The notes under the pieces: model-generated
Seen by the model: the letters and a program-made list of their open reading frames with translations, nothing else
What the model was told of the DNA's origin: nothing
The model's database searches: none
Shown here: positions 9,383 to 18,483 of the stretch, in pieces
Numbering within the stretch: the first letter of the stretch is position 1
How the letters are laid out: each line of letters opens with the position of its first letter
NCBI RefSeq assembly: GCF_039851975.1
Contig: NZ_CP156660.1
Coordinates: forward strand, 1,302,001 to 1,366,000
DNA length: 64,000 bases
Source: Desulfoscipio sp. XC116
Lineage (GTDB): Bacteria > Bacillota > Desulfotomaculia > Desulfotomaculales > Desulfallaceae
Reading direction: 5' to 3'
Program-made: the position numbers and the translations under genes

Positions 9383-9700
9383 TTAAATAAAACCCGCCAT
9401 GTATTTTATTTGGTCCGCGGGGATGTTCACTGCCTCCTGACGGCGGTTGGGATAGTTCTCCACTGCCGTAAGCCTTTCTTTGCCTGGCCTTGGCCAGCAG
9501 TTTATCGTCCTTGGCGGTATAAACAATAATATCGGAAACCCTGAGTTGCTTGTCAACCGGGGCCACCGTATCTGTGTCCTGTTGAACATTTTCAAGCGGG
9601 CATCTGCCAAACTGCTTGCCCTTATATGTTTTGCAAAAGGCACTACAAGCAAAGCCTGAATATGGCTGTTTCGATGCCGGAAATGAGTAATGCTTTTGAA
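9383..9700 (-). pseudogene. Decayed gene fragment with two frame changes
   Basis: No single frame gives a convincing protein, but joining segments from two frames does. PFAKHIRASSLADARLKMFN in one frame leads to DTVAPVDKQLRVSDIIVYT and KDDKLLAKARQR in another, and back to LTAVENYPNRRQEAVN and IPADQIKYMAGFI. The parts read like a soluble helical protein that has lost its frame at about 9600 and 9490. No start with an RBS is visible. The family is not recognised. It could instead be chance coding-like sequence. Confidence 0.3.
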
Positions 9701-9825
9701 GGGGCATACGCGAACACGGAAGTCTAAGGGAAGTTAAGCGCTTCGAGAAATAATAGCTTTATTGCATAAAAGCCGGGGCAAATTGGAAAATTAATATTGG
9801 AAACTTAATAGTGGAGGTGTTGAAA

Positions 9826-10056
9826 TTGCTAACTATAGCATTGGATGATAACCTGAGCAGACTGCGCGATGACCTGGTAAAAGAAGGGTTTAGAGTGGTG
9901 GATAAAAAAATGGCTGATCACGCGGACGCACTTATTGTATCAGGCATGGAAAATAACTTTATGAATATGCAGGATATTAAAACGGATAAAAAGGTTATCA
10001 ATGCCAGCGGAAAAAGTGTCGGGGAAATTGCCGACGAACTTCGCGGGTTTATGTAA
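9826..10056 (+). CDS. YkuS/UPF0180 family small protein
   Basis: TTG at 9826 is chosen because GGAGGTG lies six bases upstream; earlier in-frame GTG and TTG codons overlap this RBS. The 76-residue protein has the family pattern: an N-terminal LSRLRDDLVKEGFRVVD segment, a central DALIVSGMENNFMNM segment, and the closing VINASGKSVGEIADEL. The fold suggests a small alpha/beta cytoplasmic protein; function is unknown. A strong terminator follows 30 bases downstream, so the gene is monocistronic and convergent with copA. Confidence 0.75.
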   Translation: MLTIALDDNLSRLRDDLVKEGFRVVDKKMADHADALIVSGMENNFMNMQDIKTDKKVINASGKSVGEIADELRGFM

Positions 10057-10086
10057 AACGGGTTTATGTAAAAGCTGGAAACAAAT

Positions 10087-10129
10087 AAAACAGTCCGGCG
10101 GCTCGGGAGCTTTCGGACTGTTTTATTTT
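10087..10129. terminator. Bidirectional terminator between ykuS-like gene and copA
   Basis: An 11-bp stem (AAAACAGTCCG / CGGACTGTTTT) with a GC-rich loop is flanked by A-rich and T-rich tracts, so it can stop transcription from both convergent genes. Confidence 0.8.
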
Positions 10130-10158
10130 CAGCCTGTTGCATTGATGCTTTTGCAAGG

Positions 10159-12633
10159 TTACCATTCCGGCTTGAAACGCTTAATCCGCAGTGCATTGGA
10201 TACCACCGATACAGAGCTGAAAGCCATGGCGGTGCCGGCCACTACGGGGCTTAAAAATCCCATGGCGGCGACGGGGATGCCGATGGTGTTGTAAGCCAGC
10301 GCCCAGAACAGGTTTTGCCGGATGTTTCGAATGGTGGCCCGGCTTAGGGCAATGCTGTCCACCACGCTTCTCAAGTCGCCCTGAACCAGAATAATATCAG
10401 CGGTCTCGACGGCTATGTCCGTTCCGCTGCCGATGGCAAAGCCGACGTCGGCAGCGGCCAGGGCGGGAGCATCATTAATGCCGTCGCCCACCATACCGAC
10501 CACCAATCCTCTGGCCCGCAGTTCGGAAACCTTTCGGGCTTTATCCTCAGGCAGAACTTGGGCCAGCACATGGTCTCCCTTGATCCCGACCGACTGGGCA
10601 ATCGCCTGGGCGGTCAGCATATTATCTCCGGTAAGCATCCACACTTCAATACCCATTTTATGCATTTTGGCTACCGCTTCCACAGAGGTTTCCTTAATGC
10701 TGTCGGCTACCGCCAGAACAGCAGCCGGTAAGCCGTCCAGTGCCATGAGCATAACGGTTTTGCCTTCGCTTTCCAGCTTTTTGATTTCACTTTCGAAAAC
10801 TTCAGGCAGCGTTATACTCTTTTCCTGCATCAGTCTTTCGGTACCCACCAGGACGTTTTTTCCGTTGACAATGACCTCAATGCCCCGGCCCGGAACCGCT
10901 GAAAAAGAAGTGGCCGCTCCCATCTCCTGACAACCGGAGCCTGCTTTTTTCACGATAGCCTGGGCAATGGGATGTTCGGAATTTTGCTCCGCCGCACCGG
11001 CCAGCTTAAGCAGATAGTCCTCTTGGTTGGCAAAGCCCGGGGCCGGGATCAAGTCGGTAAGAACCGGCTCCCCATGGGTGATGGTGCCCGTTTTATCCAG
11101 CACCACGGCATTAATGCGGTGGGCCTGCTCCAGATGTTCCCCCCCCTTGATCAGAATACCGTATTCCGCTCCTTTGCCCGTGCCGACCATAATGGAAGTG
11201 GGAGTGGCCAGGCCGAGGGCGCAGGGGCACGCGATGACCAGGACGGCGGTGAAGTTTAAAATGGCCCTGGTTAGGTTGCCGGGGTCTCCAATAAAATACC
11301 AGACCAGGAAAGTAGCGGCGGCAATACCAATGACCGCGGGTACGAAGTACCCGGAAATGACGTCCGCCATCCGTTGGATGGGAGCTTTGGAACCCTGGGC
11401 TTCTTCCACAAAACGGATAATCTGCGCCAGGGCTGTATCCCGCCCGATTCGCACGGCCTCAAAGCGAAAGGTGCCTAACTTGTTTAAAGTGGCGCCGGTT
11501 ACGGGATCACCTGCTTTTTTGTCCACCGGCAGGCTTTCCCCGGTAAGCATGGATTCGTCCACCGTGGAGTGTCCTTCCTTGATAATTCCGTCCACCGGCA
11601 CTTTTTCGCCGGGGCGCACCACCACTAGATCACCAACCACAACTTCTTCCACCGGGACGTCTGTTTCATTGCCGTTTCGAATTACCCGGGCTGTTTTCGC
11701 CTGCAGGCCGGCCAGCTTCTTTAAAGCTTCGGACGTTTTGCCCTTGGCTCTTGCTTCCAGCATTTTGCCCAGTAAAATGAGAGTCAACAGCACGGCGCTG
11801 CTTTCAAAGTAAACGTGGTGCAGACCCAAACTAGGACCCCAAAAAGTTACCACTGTGCTGTATATATAAGCGACACTGGTTCCCATAGCTACCAGGACCG
11901 ACATGTTGGCGCTCCGGTTCTTTAAGGCCATGAAAGCATCCCGGTAAAAATGGTAGCCGGCTATTACTTGTACCGGCGTGGCAAACCCAAACTGAAACCA
12001 GGAGTTGTGTAGTATTTGAGGAAAGATTTTTTCAAAAGGCGCCAGCATGCCAAGCATACCGGCAAATAGCGGGGCGGAGAATACTGCCGCGAAGACAAAT
12101 AGGAATAACTGTCTTTTAATTTCTTTTTCCCGCTCATCCTTTTCCCGGTCGGGATTTACTTCACCCACTTTGCGGGCCTCGTAGCCCAGCAGTACCACTG
12201 CGTTGATCAGATCGGCGGCGCTGACTTCGGCGGGATGATATACAACGGAGGCTTTTTCCGTAGCCAGGTTGACAGCAACGTTCGCTACACCGGGAAGCGT
12301 TTTTAACTTCTTTTCAATCCTGGCCGCGCAGGCCGCGCAGCTCATGCCGCCAATGCTCATATCAAGCTTTTCCTGTGGGACATCAAAACCAAACTGTCTG
12401 ATTTTATCTACCATTTGTTGGGGTTTTACCCGGCTGGGGTCGAAGTCAACCGTGGCTTTTTCAGCCGCTAAATTAACCCGGGCTGCGCTCACTCCTTCTA
12501 TTCCGGACAAACCCTTCTCCAATCTGGCGGCACAGGCCGCGCAGCTCATCCCCTTGACCTGTATTCCAATTTTGGAGAGTTCCCGCTCATTTTGTACGCA
12601 TTGCCTGGAACAGGCAGCGTCATTTTCAGTCAT
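10159..12633 (-). CDS. copA: Copper-exporting P1B-type ATPase CopA
   Basis: The 824-residue pump has two N-terminal heavy-metal-binding domains (GMSCAAC with C31/C34 and C99/C102), eight expected membrane helices, the actuator TGES (about 364), the transport CPC motif (469-471), the phosphorylation motif DKTGT (Asp513) and the GDGINDAP hinge. CPC with twin CxxC domains is the pattern of Cu(I) export ATPases. It lies downstream of copZ and csoR on the same strand, 164 bases after copZ, and is expected to be copper-induced. GGAAAGGGG precedes the start. Confidence 0.95.
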   Translation of the reverse strand: MTENDAACSRQCVQNERELSKIGIQVKGMSCAACAARLEKGLSGIEGVSAARVNLAAEKATVDFDPSRVKPQQMVDKIRQFGFDVPQEKLDMSIGGMSCAACAARIEKKLKTLPGVANVAVNLATEKASVVYHPAEVSAADLINAVVLLGYEARKVGEVNPDREKDEREKEIKRQLFLFVFAAVFSAPLFAGMLGMLAPFEKIFPQILHNSWFQFGFATPVQVIAGYHFYRDAFMALKNRSANMSVLVAMGTSVAYIYSTVVTFWGPSLGLHHVYFESSAVLLTLILLGKMLEARAKGKTSEALKKLAGLQAKTARVIRNGNETDVPVEEVVVGDLVVVRPGEKVPVDGIIKEGHSTVDESMLTGESLPVDKKAGDPVTGATLNKLGTFRFEAVRIGRDTALAQIIRFVEEAQGSKAPIQRMADVISGYFVPAVIGIAAATFLVWYFIGDPGNLTRAILNFTAVLVIACPCALGLATPTSIMVGTGKGAEYGILIKGGEHLEQAHRINAVVLDKTGTITHGEPVLTDLIPAPGFANQEDYLLKLAGAAEQNSEHPIAQAIVKKAGSGCQEMGAATSFSAVPGRGIEVIVNGKNVLVGTERLMQEKSITLPEVFESEIKKLESEGKTVMLMALDGLPAAVLAVADSIKETSVEAVAKMHKMGIEVWMLTGDNMLTAQAIAQSVGIKGDHVLAQVLPEDKARKVSELRARGLVVGMVGDGINDAPALAAADVGFAIGSGTDIAVETADIILVQGDLRSVVDSIALSRATIRNIRQNLFWALAYNTIGIPVAAMGFLSPVVAGTAMAFSSVSVVSNALRIKRFKPEW

Positions 12634-12636
12634 GCG

Positions 12637-12777
12637 CTATATACCCCTTTCCGGTTTAAAACTGAGCTCCTGCCCAAGCCTGGGTTGCAACACCGGCGGT
12701 TGTCCCGGGTTATTATTGCAAATATATGTCGCGCTGTTATGCTGCAACAGTGAGTATGCCGCTTGTTTTTTCAGCAT
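12637..12777 (-). CDS. Possible 46-aa peptide between copZ and copA
   Basis: An ATG at 12777 opens a frame of 46 residues beginning MLKKQAAYSLLQHN and ending LSFKPERGI, with its stop four bases before the copA start. It has a single cysteine and a PVLQPRLGQEL segment. The only Shine-Dalgarno-like sequence is a weak GCCGGGG. It would explain the unusual 164-base gap inside an otherwise tight operon, but coding status is unproven. Confidence 0.25.
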   Translation of the reverse strand: MLKKQAAYSLLQHNSATYICNNNPGQPPVLQPRLGQELSFKPERGI

Positions 12778-12797
12778 GCCCCGGCTTACTTAAAAAG

Positions 12798-12998
12798 TTA
12801 CCTCTTTACTTCATACCCGGCTTTTGTTATTGCCTCAATCAACTGCTCAGGGGTGGCCGTGCCCGTTACCGCTAATTCCTTCTCTTCCAGATTCACCTGG
12901 GCATCTTCCACGCCTTTTACTTCCTTAGCCGCTTTTTCCACTGCCATCTTGCAGTGATTGCAACTCATGCCTTCTACTTTTAAGATTGTTTTATTCAT
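12798..12998 (-). CDS. copZ: Copper chaperone CopZ
   Basis: The 66-residue protein is a single heavy-metal-associated domain with the Cu(I) site GMSCNHC near residues 10-16 and the usual ferredoxin-like pattern ending in AGYEVKR. It should carry Cu(I) in the cytoplasm to the CopA N-terminal domains or to CsoR. GGAGGTTGG precedes ATG 12998, and only 17 bases separate it from the csoR stop, so csoR-copZ-copA is read as one operon. Confidence 0.92.
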   Translation of the reverse strand: MNKTILKVEGMSCNHCKMAVEKAAKEVKGVEDAQVNLEEKELAVTGTATPEQLIEAITKAGYEVKR

Positions 12999-13015
12999 TT
13001 AGTAACCAACCTCCG

Positions 13016-13354
13016 TTAAGATTTATTAAGCAACCTGGCAATTGTTTTAGTTAATTCGAAAACAACTTCCTCGTCACCCGCCATTAATTGATCCTTAATA
13101 CAAAATTTAATGTGTTTTTCCAGCAGCAGCTTGGCTACTCCGCTCAGTGCAGACTGAGCCGAAGCAATCTGATTTAATACATCGTCACAGTATACTCCCT
13201 CTTCGATCATTCTTTTAATACCGCGCACCTGTCCTTCAATGCGGTTTAGACGTTTGGACAAATCCTGCGCCGTTTTTTCATCACGCCAATTTCTATGCTT
13301 CTTTTTCCCAGTATTTTGACAGCACGGAAATTGTTTGGGGTCTTGTGTTTCCAG
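13016..13354 (-). CDS. csoR: Copper-sensing transcriptional repressor CsoR (probable CTG start)
   Basis: A DUF156/CsoR protein with LSKRLNRIEGQVRGI and the Cu(I) triad C56, H81, C85, spaced exactly as in known CsoR (25 and 4 residues). An in-frame ATG at 13420 cannot be used because it lies upstream of the visible promoter. The strong RBS TGGGAGGTG (13362-13370) is followed after seven bases by an in-frame CTG at 13354, giving 112 residues with a short Cys-containing N-terminal tail (PCCQ). CTG starts are rare, so this needs proof. It should repress its own operon until copper binds. Confidence 0.85.
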   Translation of the reverse strand: METQDPKQFPCCQNTGKKKHRNWRDEKTAQDLSKRLNRIEGQVRGIKRMIEEGVYCDDVLNQIASAQSALSGVAKLLLEKHIKFCIKDQLMAGDEEVVFELTKTIARLLNKS

Positions 13355-13376
13355 TTCTTCGCACCTCCCAAAATAG

Positions 13377-13405
13377 ATAGTATACCCCCCTACCCTATGT
13401 GTCAA
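13377..13405 (-). promoter_or_regulatory. csoR promoter and CsoR-type operator
   Basis: Minus strand: -35 TTGACA (13400-13405) and -10 TATACT (13379-13384) with a 15-base spacer, or TACTAT at a 17-base spacing. The spacer is ATAGGGTAGGGGGGTATACT, the G-tract, TATAC-flanked sequence typical of CsoR operators, so a bound repressor would cover the promoter. Confidence 0.7.
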
Positions 13406-13506
13406 GGGGTTATTTAACAAATCATTAAATAAACATTAAAGTAAAACCCTAACGGCCTTAACCTTTGTCCATTATGATTGTTTTAAAATTATTGGAGGTG
13501 TTGTAT

Positions 13507-13831
13507 TTGAACAGCAGGTTTAAAAGCTGGCAGGGGATTGCCGCCTTGTTGGCGGCATTGGTCTATGATTTCAGCCGATGAGAGGGAAAAATCCTTTACC
13601 GAGCAGGAAAAAGTTCTATACGGCAGTTACGAGCCTCTAAGCGTAACCCTTTCCCACATCGTGAACAATAGAGCCGGTCTCAGCTTTACTTCATATTCCC
13701 ATACCGGTCTTCCCGTTCCGGTATACGCTATAGGCGTGGGAGCCGAAATGTTTGACGGTTTTTATGATAACACACTGATTTACCATAAGCTGGCTGCCAT
13801 TACCAAAATCAAGCTTAATAAGGCCGCTTAG
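13507..13831 (+). pseudogene. Alkaline phosphatase relic with most of the enzyme deleted
   Basis: GGAGGTG six bases before TTG 13507 starts a signal-like peptide (MNSRFKSWQGIAALLAALV) that stops at 13579. From about 13565 another frame continues to 13831. It ends with SYSHTGLPVPVYAIGVG and AEMFDGFYDNTLIY, the C-terminal metal-binding (HTG) and dimer region of PhoA-family alkaline phosphatases. The normal enzyme is about 450-550 residues, so some 350-400 residues, including the catalytic serine, are missing and the ends are out of frame. A good terminator follows, consistent with a once-complete gene. Confidence 0.7.
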
Positions 13832-13891
13832 TCTTAGTCTTGATCTAATGTAATTTCTCTTTTTGCTGGAAAACCATATATTATAAATTAT

Positions 13892-13925
13892 CCTGAGTGG
13901 GAGCCAACCGCTCAGGTTTTTTTAA
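13892..13925 (+). terminator. Terminator after the alkaline phosphatase relic
   Basis: CCTGAGtGG ... CCgCTCAGG stem followed by seven T residues. Confidence 0.75.
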
Positions 13926-13945
13926 AACTAACGGAGGTAGTTAGA

Positions 13946-15155
13946 TTGTCCAATAAAATTATGATATCTGCTAATATAGCTTCGCTGCGCGGCATCCCGG
14001 CGCACGAACTTATCTTTAATATGATTGTTATTATCTTTATAGCAGTTCTAGCTGTAATACCCACCGGATTCCCAACCAATACTTATCCCGACAGTGTCCA
14101 GGCGGTTGCCAGAGTCCTGGAAGTGAACAATGATAACGCATTTAGCACGGTTGGCTTTGTTTTTGAGGGCGAACAGGTTTGTAAAGTGGAAATAATAAAC
14201 AGTGCTTTTAAAGGGCGGCAGGCTTATGCCGAAAACAGGTTCACGGGCAGGCTTGAGGCGGACAAGGTATTTGCCAAGGGAGATAAGGCATTGGTGGTTA
14301 TAGACTACACCGGACAAAAGATCAGGCATGTTAATATGATTGACCATTATCGGGTTAATCTGGAGGCCCTGCTGGCGGGTATCTTTGCTTTGTTTTTGAT
14401 ATTATTTGCGCGGTGGACCGGGGTTAAGGCACTGTTGTCCTTTATATTGGTCATTTTAATGATTTGGAAATTATTAATTCCCATGCTGCTTAACGGCTGG
14501 AATCCCATAATAATTTCTTTATTATTTGTAGTTACTTCTATCTCTTTGGTGCTTGTTCTAGTGGGGGGGGCTGAATAGAAAATCTTTAGCGGCCATTCTT
14601 GGTTCCCTCTCGGGAACTTTACTAACCACTATACTGGCCGTTCTATTTGGCAACAGTTTCAAAGTGCACGGCGCTGTGCTGCCACACTCCGAAACGTTGC
14701 TTTATGCGGGTTACGCTCATCTTAATCTTACCGATATCCTTATTGCAGTGGTTTTCATTGCTTCGGCGGGCGCCCTGATGGACCTGGCCATCGACATTTC
14801 CGCGGCTGTATATGAGGTGGTGGAAAAAAATCCTTGTATCAGCCGGGCGGAGGCTATCCAAAGCGGTTTCAACGTTGGCAGGACCGTTGTAGGTACAATG
14901 ACCACCACTTTATTATTTGCCTATACGGGCGGCTACATAGCTTTATTAATGATTTTTATGGCCCAGGGAACCCCTGTCATGAGCATTTTGAATTTAAAGT
15001 ACGTGTCCAAGGAAATTATGCATACCATTGTGGGCAGCTTCGGTCTGGTGGCGGTGGCTCCTTTTACCGCTCTAATAGCGGGCACGCTTTTTACCGGGGA
15101 AAATTTCACCAAAAACCTGGTGAAAAAAAAAGAATGTGCGAACGCACATGAATAG
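13946..15155 (+). pseudogene. YibE/F family membrane protein, frameshifted at a G8 tract
   Basis: GGAGGT precedes TTG 13946. The first frame (210 aa) has one N-terminal membrane helix, an extracellular beta-rich region and then further helices, and stops at 14578 just after eight G residues (14563-14570). Dropping one G joins it to the second frame (LNRKSLAAILGSLSG...), which carries the rest of the YibE/F-like domain to 15155 (about 400 aa in total). Both halves look intact and conserved, so this may be a sequencing error, a recent mutation or a phase-variable tract. Family function is unknown; it is a polytopic membrane protein. Confidence 0.8.
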
Positions 15156-15181
15156 TTTCTCAAGCTGGCTCCGAAAGTGGG

Positions 15182-15222
15182 GAAAGGGTGGGGAATAGCA
15201 ATCCCCACCCTTTGTCTTTATT
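15182..15222 (+). terminator. Strong terminator after the YibE/F gene
   Basis: An 11-12-bp stem AAAGGGTGGGG / CCCCACCCTTT with a short loop, then GTCTTTATT. Confidence 0.8.
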
Positions 15223-15439
15223 GATTATGGCTCATTTTCATAGCAACAACCCATCAGTTGGGTTTCGCATTATCGGCCGGATGGAGTGGCCCAAGTGTAA
15301 TTATAAATTTAATTTTTTAGGGTACCGGTTTGGTATACTTTTAGAGTAGCGAATTCGTTTCCAAAACAGAAGGTATATTTTGAGCAAGGGTGAAGTCATT
15401 TTTATTAATACGCTAATATGCTTAGGGAGGGTTTATTAA

Positions 15440-16030
15440 ATGAACTGCAAGGGATGTAAAGATAGAAAATGTTATGTTGAGGGGAAAACCTGCTTTCCGT
15501 GGACCGAAGAATTGGAAAAAGCCTATAGCGATCCTGTAAACAAAAAGCTGTTGGCAACGGCTACTGCGCTTGAGGCTAACTTTTATATGCAGTTGACGAG
15601 GGTGGAGGAAGTCATTCGGTTCGCTCAAGAAATGGAATACCATACTATTGGTATTGCTCATTGTATTGGATTAGCCAGAGAGGCTGAAGTTATTGCTTCT
15701 ATCTTTGAGCAGTGGTTTGCTGTGAAAGTGGTTTGTTGCAAGATTTGCGGAAAAGATAAAAAAGAGATGGATCTGTTGCAGATTAATAATGATAAATTTG
15801 AAGCTATGTGTAATCCGGTAGGGCAGGCGATGAATTTAAACAAGGAAAAAACAGATCTTAATTTGCTTGTCGGCCTTTGTGTGGGACATGATATTTTATT
15901 TATCAAATATTCCGACGCCCCTGTGACTACATTGGTGGTCAAAGACCGCGTATTAGCTCATAACCCGCTGGGGGTAATTTATTCCCGGTATTATTTAAAG
16001 AATAAGTTTCATGTTCCCGGCATCATATAG
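15440..16030 (+). CDS. DUF1847 (metal-binding, cysteine-rich) protein
   Basis: The 196-residue protein begins MNCKGCKDRKC and has further conserved cysteines (VKVVCCKICGKDKKEM, FEAMCNP, LCVGHDI), as in DUF1847 proteins of anaerobes. It contains the family core HTIGIAHCIGLAREAE, and NPLGVIYSRYYLKNKF near the end. Cysteine placement suggests metal or Fe-S binding; no reaction is known. GGAGGG lies before ATG 15440. It is single and convergent with the next gene. Confidence 0.8.
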   Translation: MNCKGCKDRKCYVEGKTCFPWTEELEKAYSDPVNKKLLATATALEANFYMQLTRVEEVIRFAQEMEYHTIGIAHCIGLAREAEVIASIFEQWFAVKVVCCKICGKDKKEMDLLQINNDKFEAMCNPVGQAMNLNKEKTDLNLLVGLCVGHDILFIKYSDAPVTTLVVKDRVLAHNPLGVIYSRYYLKNKFHVPGII

Positions 16031-16123
16031 CAAATTCAGTCGGCAAATATAGCTGATAAATAATGGGCTTGCCGCAATTAAACCCCTGCCGCTTTTGGCA
16101 AGGTCAAGTATATCAATAGCTGG

Positions 16124-18373
16124 TTACTCCAATTCGTTATAATGACTAGGATAAAGGTTAAATAAAAGGAGGCTGAAAACGGGGTAGATAACAGCCGTAG
16201 CCGCTGCGACTATGCCGGCATCATTTGTAAACAAGGCAACCGCTGCTCCAAATAATCCCGCATAGCAACCGTTTAATATATTGGGAGTATTAATGCGTAA
16301 ATGCTCTAAAAAATTTAGCCTGAATTTAAACATAAGCAGCATTAAAAATATGGAAGCTACCAATACACCACTCCAGTAGGAATAACGCATTAACCTTAAA
16401 TCCATTTCCAGCTTTCGCACAATAATGTCCAGCATACTGGTTAAACCGCTTGACTGAATATCCTTAATGGCCCTGCCTACATGGGTTTTAGGCACCCCCA
16501 ACGAATCGGCGATAGAGATGAAGGCGAGGACGGAAAAAACTGCGGCAATAACAATAAGCAGCTGTTTTTTGCCGGTACGATAACCCATGCTTAGCCAAAA
16601 TAGTGTTACAAAGGCTGCTGTGACAGAAATGGATGCACCGGCTTTAGACCCCAGGCCTGGAAAGACCATGATCAGTAAAATACCGGCCATAACCAAGCCT
16701 ACCATGGCAATTTGTCCACGGAATCGTTTCAGATCCAGGAAAGCAGCCAGACCCAGGGTGGAGGCGCCGATGACAGCTCCCATTAATTCGTTGCCGATAC
16801 CATAAAAACGGGCACCACGCTGTGGGTCGTAACCCAGGGGTGAATTTAAAATTATATTAGCCCCTGTAAACAAATCAAAAAATAATAATATCAGAAAGGA
16901 CAAGCAAATAAATAAAATGGACGTTTCTATATTAAAATGTTTATAAAGAAAGCTCATGATCACAGTCAATACAATTACAATCGCAACCAGAGTAATGAAA
17001 GATAATAAAATATTAATTGCACCAAATGTACCCATAATTAAAAGTGCCAGCGGAAGGGTAAGGATGGCTAAAAAATTGTAAAAAAGGGTTCTTTTTAAAA
17101 TGTTTGAAATATCCACATTAAAAAGGCGCAGTACAGATAAAACTAAGCTGAATGCCAATACGGCCAGAATATAATAAGCAACCGTACTTAATATGGGCAC
17201 CCGTCGTATGGTGTTATTTACCAGCTTAGCCTTTAAGTCTGTCATAAACCTTAGTTTTTCATTTTGATCTGCGTTCTCAACGGATATAGATTCGCCAATC
17301 ATGGTGGAAGGCCGGTCAATATAAAAGTATTTTAAAACAGTTGATGCCAGATCAATATTAGCTACAATGCCGCGACGGTGTGTTGTACTTGATGTAAGCA
17401 AACCGGGTGCAATACCGGAACCGGTAAGGATGACGGGAGTAAGCGTGTCTTTTAAATTTTTATTGATTGTTGATGGAGTTGGTGCCACCACTGCCAGGCA
17501 ATCTTTATTTAAGTTAATATTTTTTAGCAGCTGCCCCAATAAATTGTCGGCCCTGATTAAAGACTGCTGTAAATGGTGATTGGCCGTTTTTTCCCCCGGT
17601 GCGGAAGCGTAAACAGCCGTTCTGGAGGTATCACCGAAATTAATTAACAGGACCTGGCTATGAGCGTAATGCTGCCGAAATAGGTCGACGATTTTTTCCT
17701 CGTTGGCACGTATTCCAAAAGGAGCTGTATAATCCGTGATATTTGTATTGTTGGAAATATCACCGTAGTCCACCAATCCCCGATTGTCCATCAGGAGTGT
17801 AACGGCCTGGCGGCCATAAATATACTTGGGGAAAATTGCGTCCTCCGGGGGCATGTCTGAATTTCCGATCACAGAGGTCTTTATGCCGGCTCTGTGTAAT
17901 GCTTCGCCCAGTGCGCCAATATCCACAGTATAGTGCTGATCCTCATTTAATGTTTTAATTTGTTCCACTGTAAGGCTTATAATATTTTCCGGGTTTACTT
18001 CTACGTTATTAGTACGACGCATGTATATGCCTGTTACAGGTTCTCCGTTTAGTTCATCTTTCGCGTTAAAAGCCTGAGAGGCGGCGGGATACCCAACGGC
18101 CCTGTTTCCTGTGCCAATGGTTACAAAAGAATTGTCCGGTGTTTGAGCACCACCGGTGGAGGTGTTCATAACCGCAATGGCGCCTTCTTTAATGATAGTC
18201 TTAAAATGCGGCAAGTCGGAGTTGGTTAAATCCTCCAAACTAATCTGATCAACTACCAGAATTATAAAATGACCTTGCTTGTTTGAATCTGCTATCGCAG
18301 TTTGTGGGAGAGCGGTTATTAAAAGAGCCGCCAAAAATAATTGAAGCAAGTTAAACACAAATCTGTATTTCAT
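16124..18373 (-). CDS. Polytopic membrane protein with an alkaline-phosphatase-superfamily-like extracytoplasmic domain
   Basis: The 749 residues open with a signal/anchor (LLQLFLAALLITALPQ), then about 370 extracytoplasmic residues shaped like the alkaline phosphatase superfamily. An Asp follows a beta strand (ILVVDQIS), a TGGAQTPDNSF segment sits at the nucleophile position, and GIVANIDLASTVL resembles the typical late motif. The usual DHG metal motif is not visible (VVAPTPST stands there), so the domain may be inactive. From about residue 395 on there are about ten membrane helices. It could act on cell-envelope polymers or sense them. It is on the same strand as the lactate permease, 110 bases downstream. 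Confidence 0.6.
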   Translation of the reverse strand: MKYRFVFNLLQLFLAALLITALPQTAIADSNKQGHFIILVVDQISLEDLTNSDLPHFKTIIKEGAIAVMNTSTGGAQTPDNSFVTIGTGNRAVGYPAASQAFNAKDELNGEPVTGIYMRRTNNVEVNPENIISLTVEQIKTLNEDQHYTVDIGALGEALHRAGIKTSVIGNSDMPPEDAIFPKYIYGRQAVTLLMDNRGLVDYGDISNNTNITDYTAPFGIRANEEKIVDLFRQHYAHSQVLLINFGDTSRTAVYASAPGEKTANHHLQQSLIRADNLLGQLLKNINLNKDCLAVVAPTPSTINKNLKDTLTPVILTGSGIAPGLLTSSTTHRRGIVANIDLASTVLKYFYIDRPSTMIGESISVENADQNEKLRFMTDLKAKLVNNTIRRVPILSTVAYYILAVLAFSLVLSVLRLFNVDISNILKRTLFYNFLAILTLPLALLIMGTFGAINILLSFITLVAIVIVLTVIMSFLYKHFNIETSILFICLSFLILLFFDLFTGANIILNSPLGYDPQRGARFYGIGNELMGAVIGASTLGLAAFLDLKRFRGQIAMVGLVMAGILLIMVFPGLGSKAGASISVTAAFVTLFWLSMGYRTGKKQLLIVIAAVFSVLAFISIADSLGVPKTHVGRAIKDIQSSGLTSMLDIIVRKLEMDLRLMRYSYWSGVLVASIFLMLLMFKFRLNFLEHLRINTPNILNGCYAGLFGAAVALFTNDAGIVAAATAVIYPVFSLLLFNLYPSHYNELE

Positions 18374-18483
18374 AAATACCTCATGCTACTCAAAGATTTC
18401 CGCTGCAGAACTATTTTCTGGTAATAAGCTAAAGCTTATAATATCAGGTTAACTTAAAAATGTAAAATGTTGCGAAGCATTTT

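Noticed and set aside
10415-11812. Long plus-strand frames opposite copA
   Set aside because: They are antisense shadows of a highly conserved copA gene, with Ser/Pro-rich low-quality translations and no RBS.
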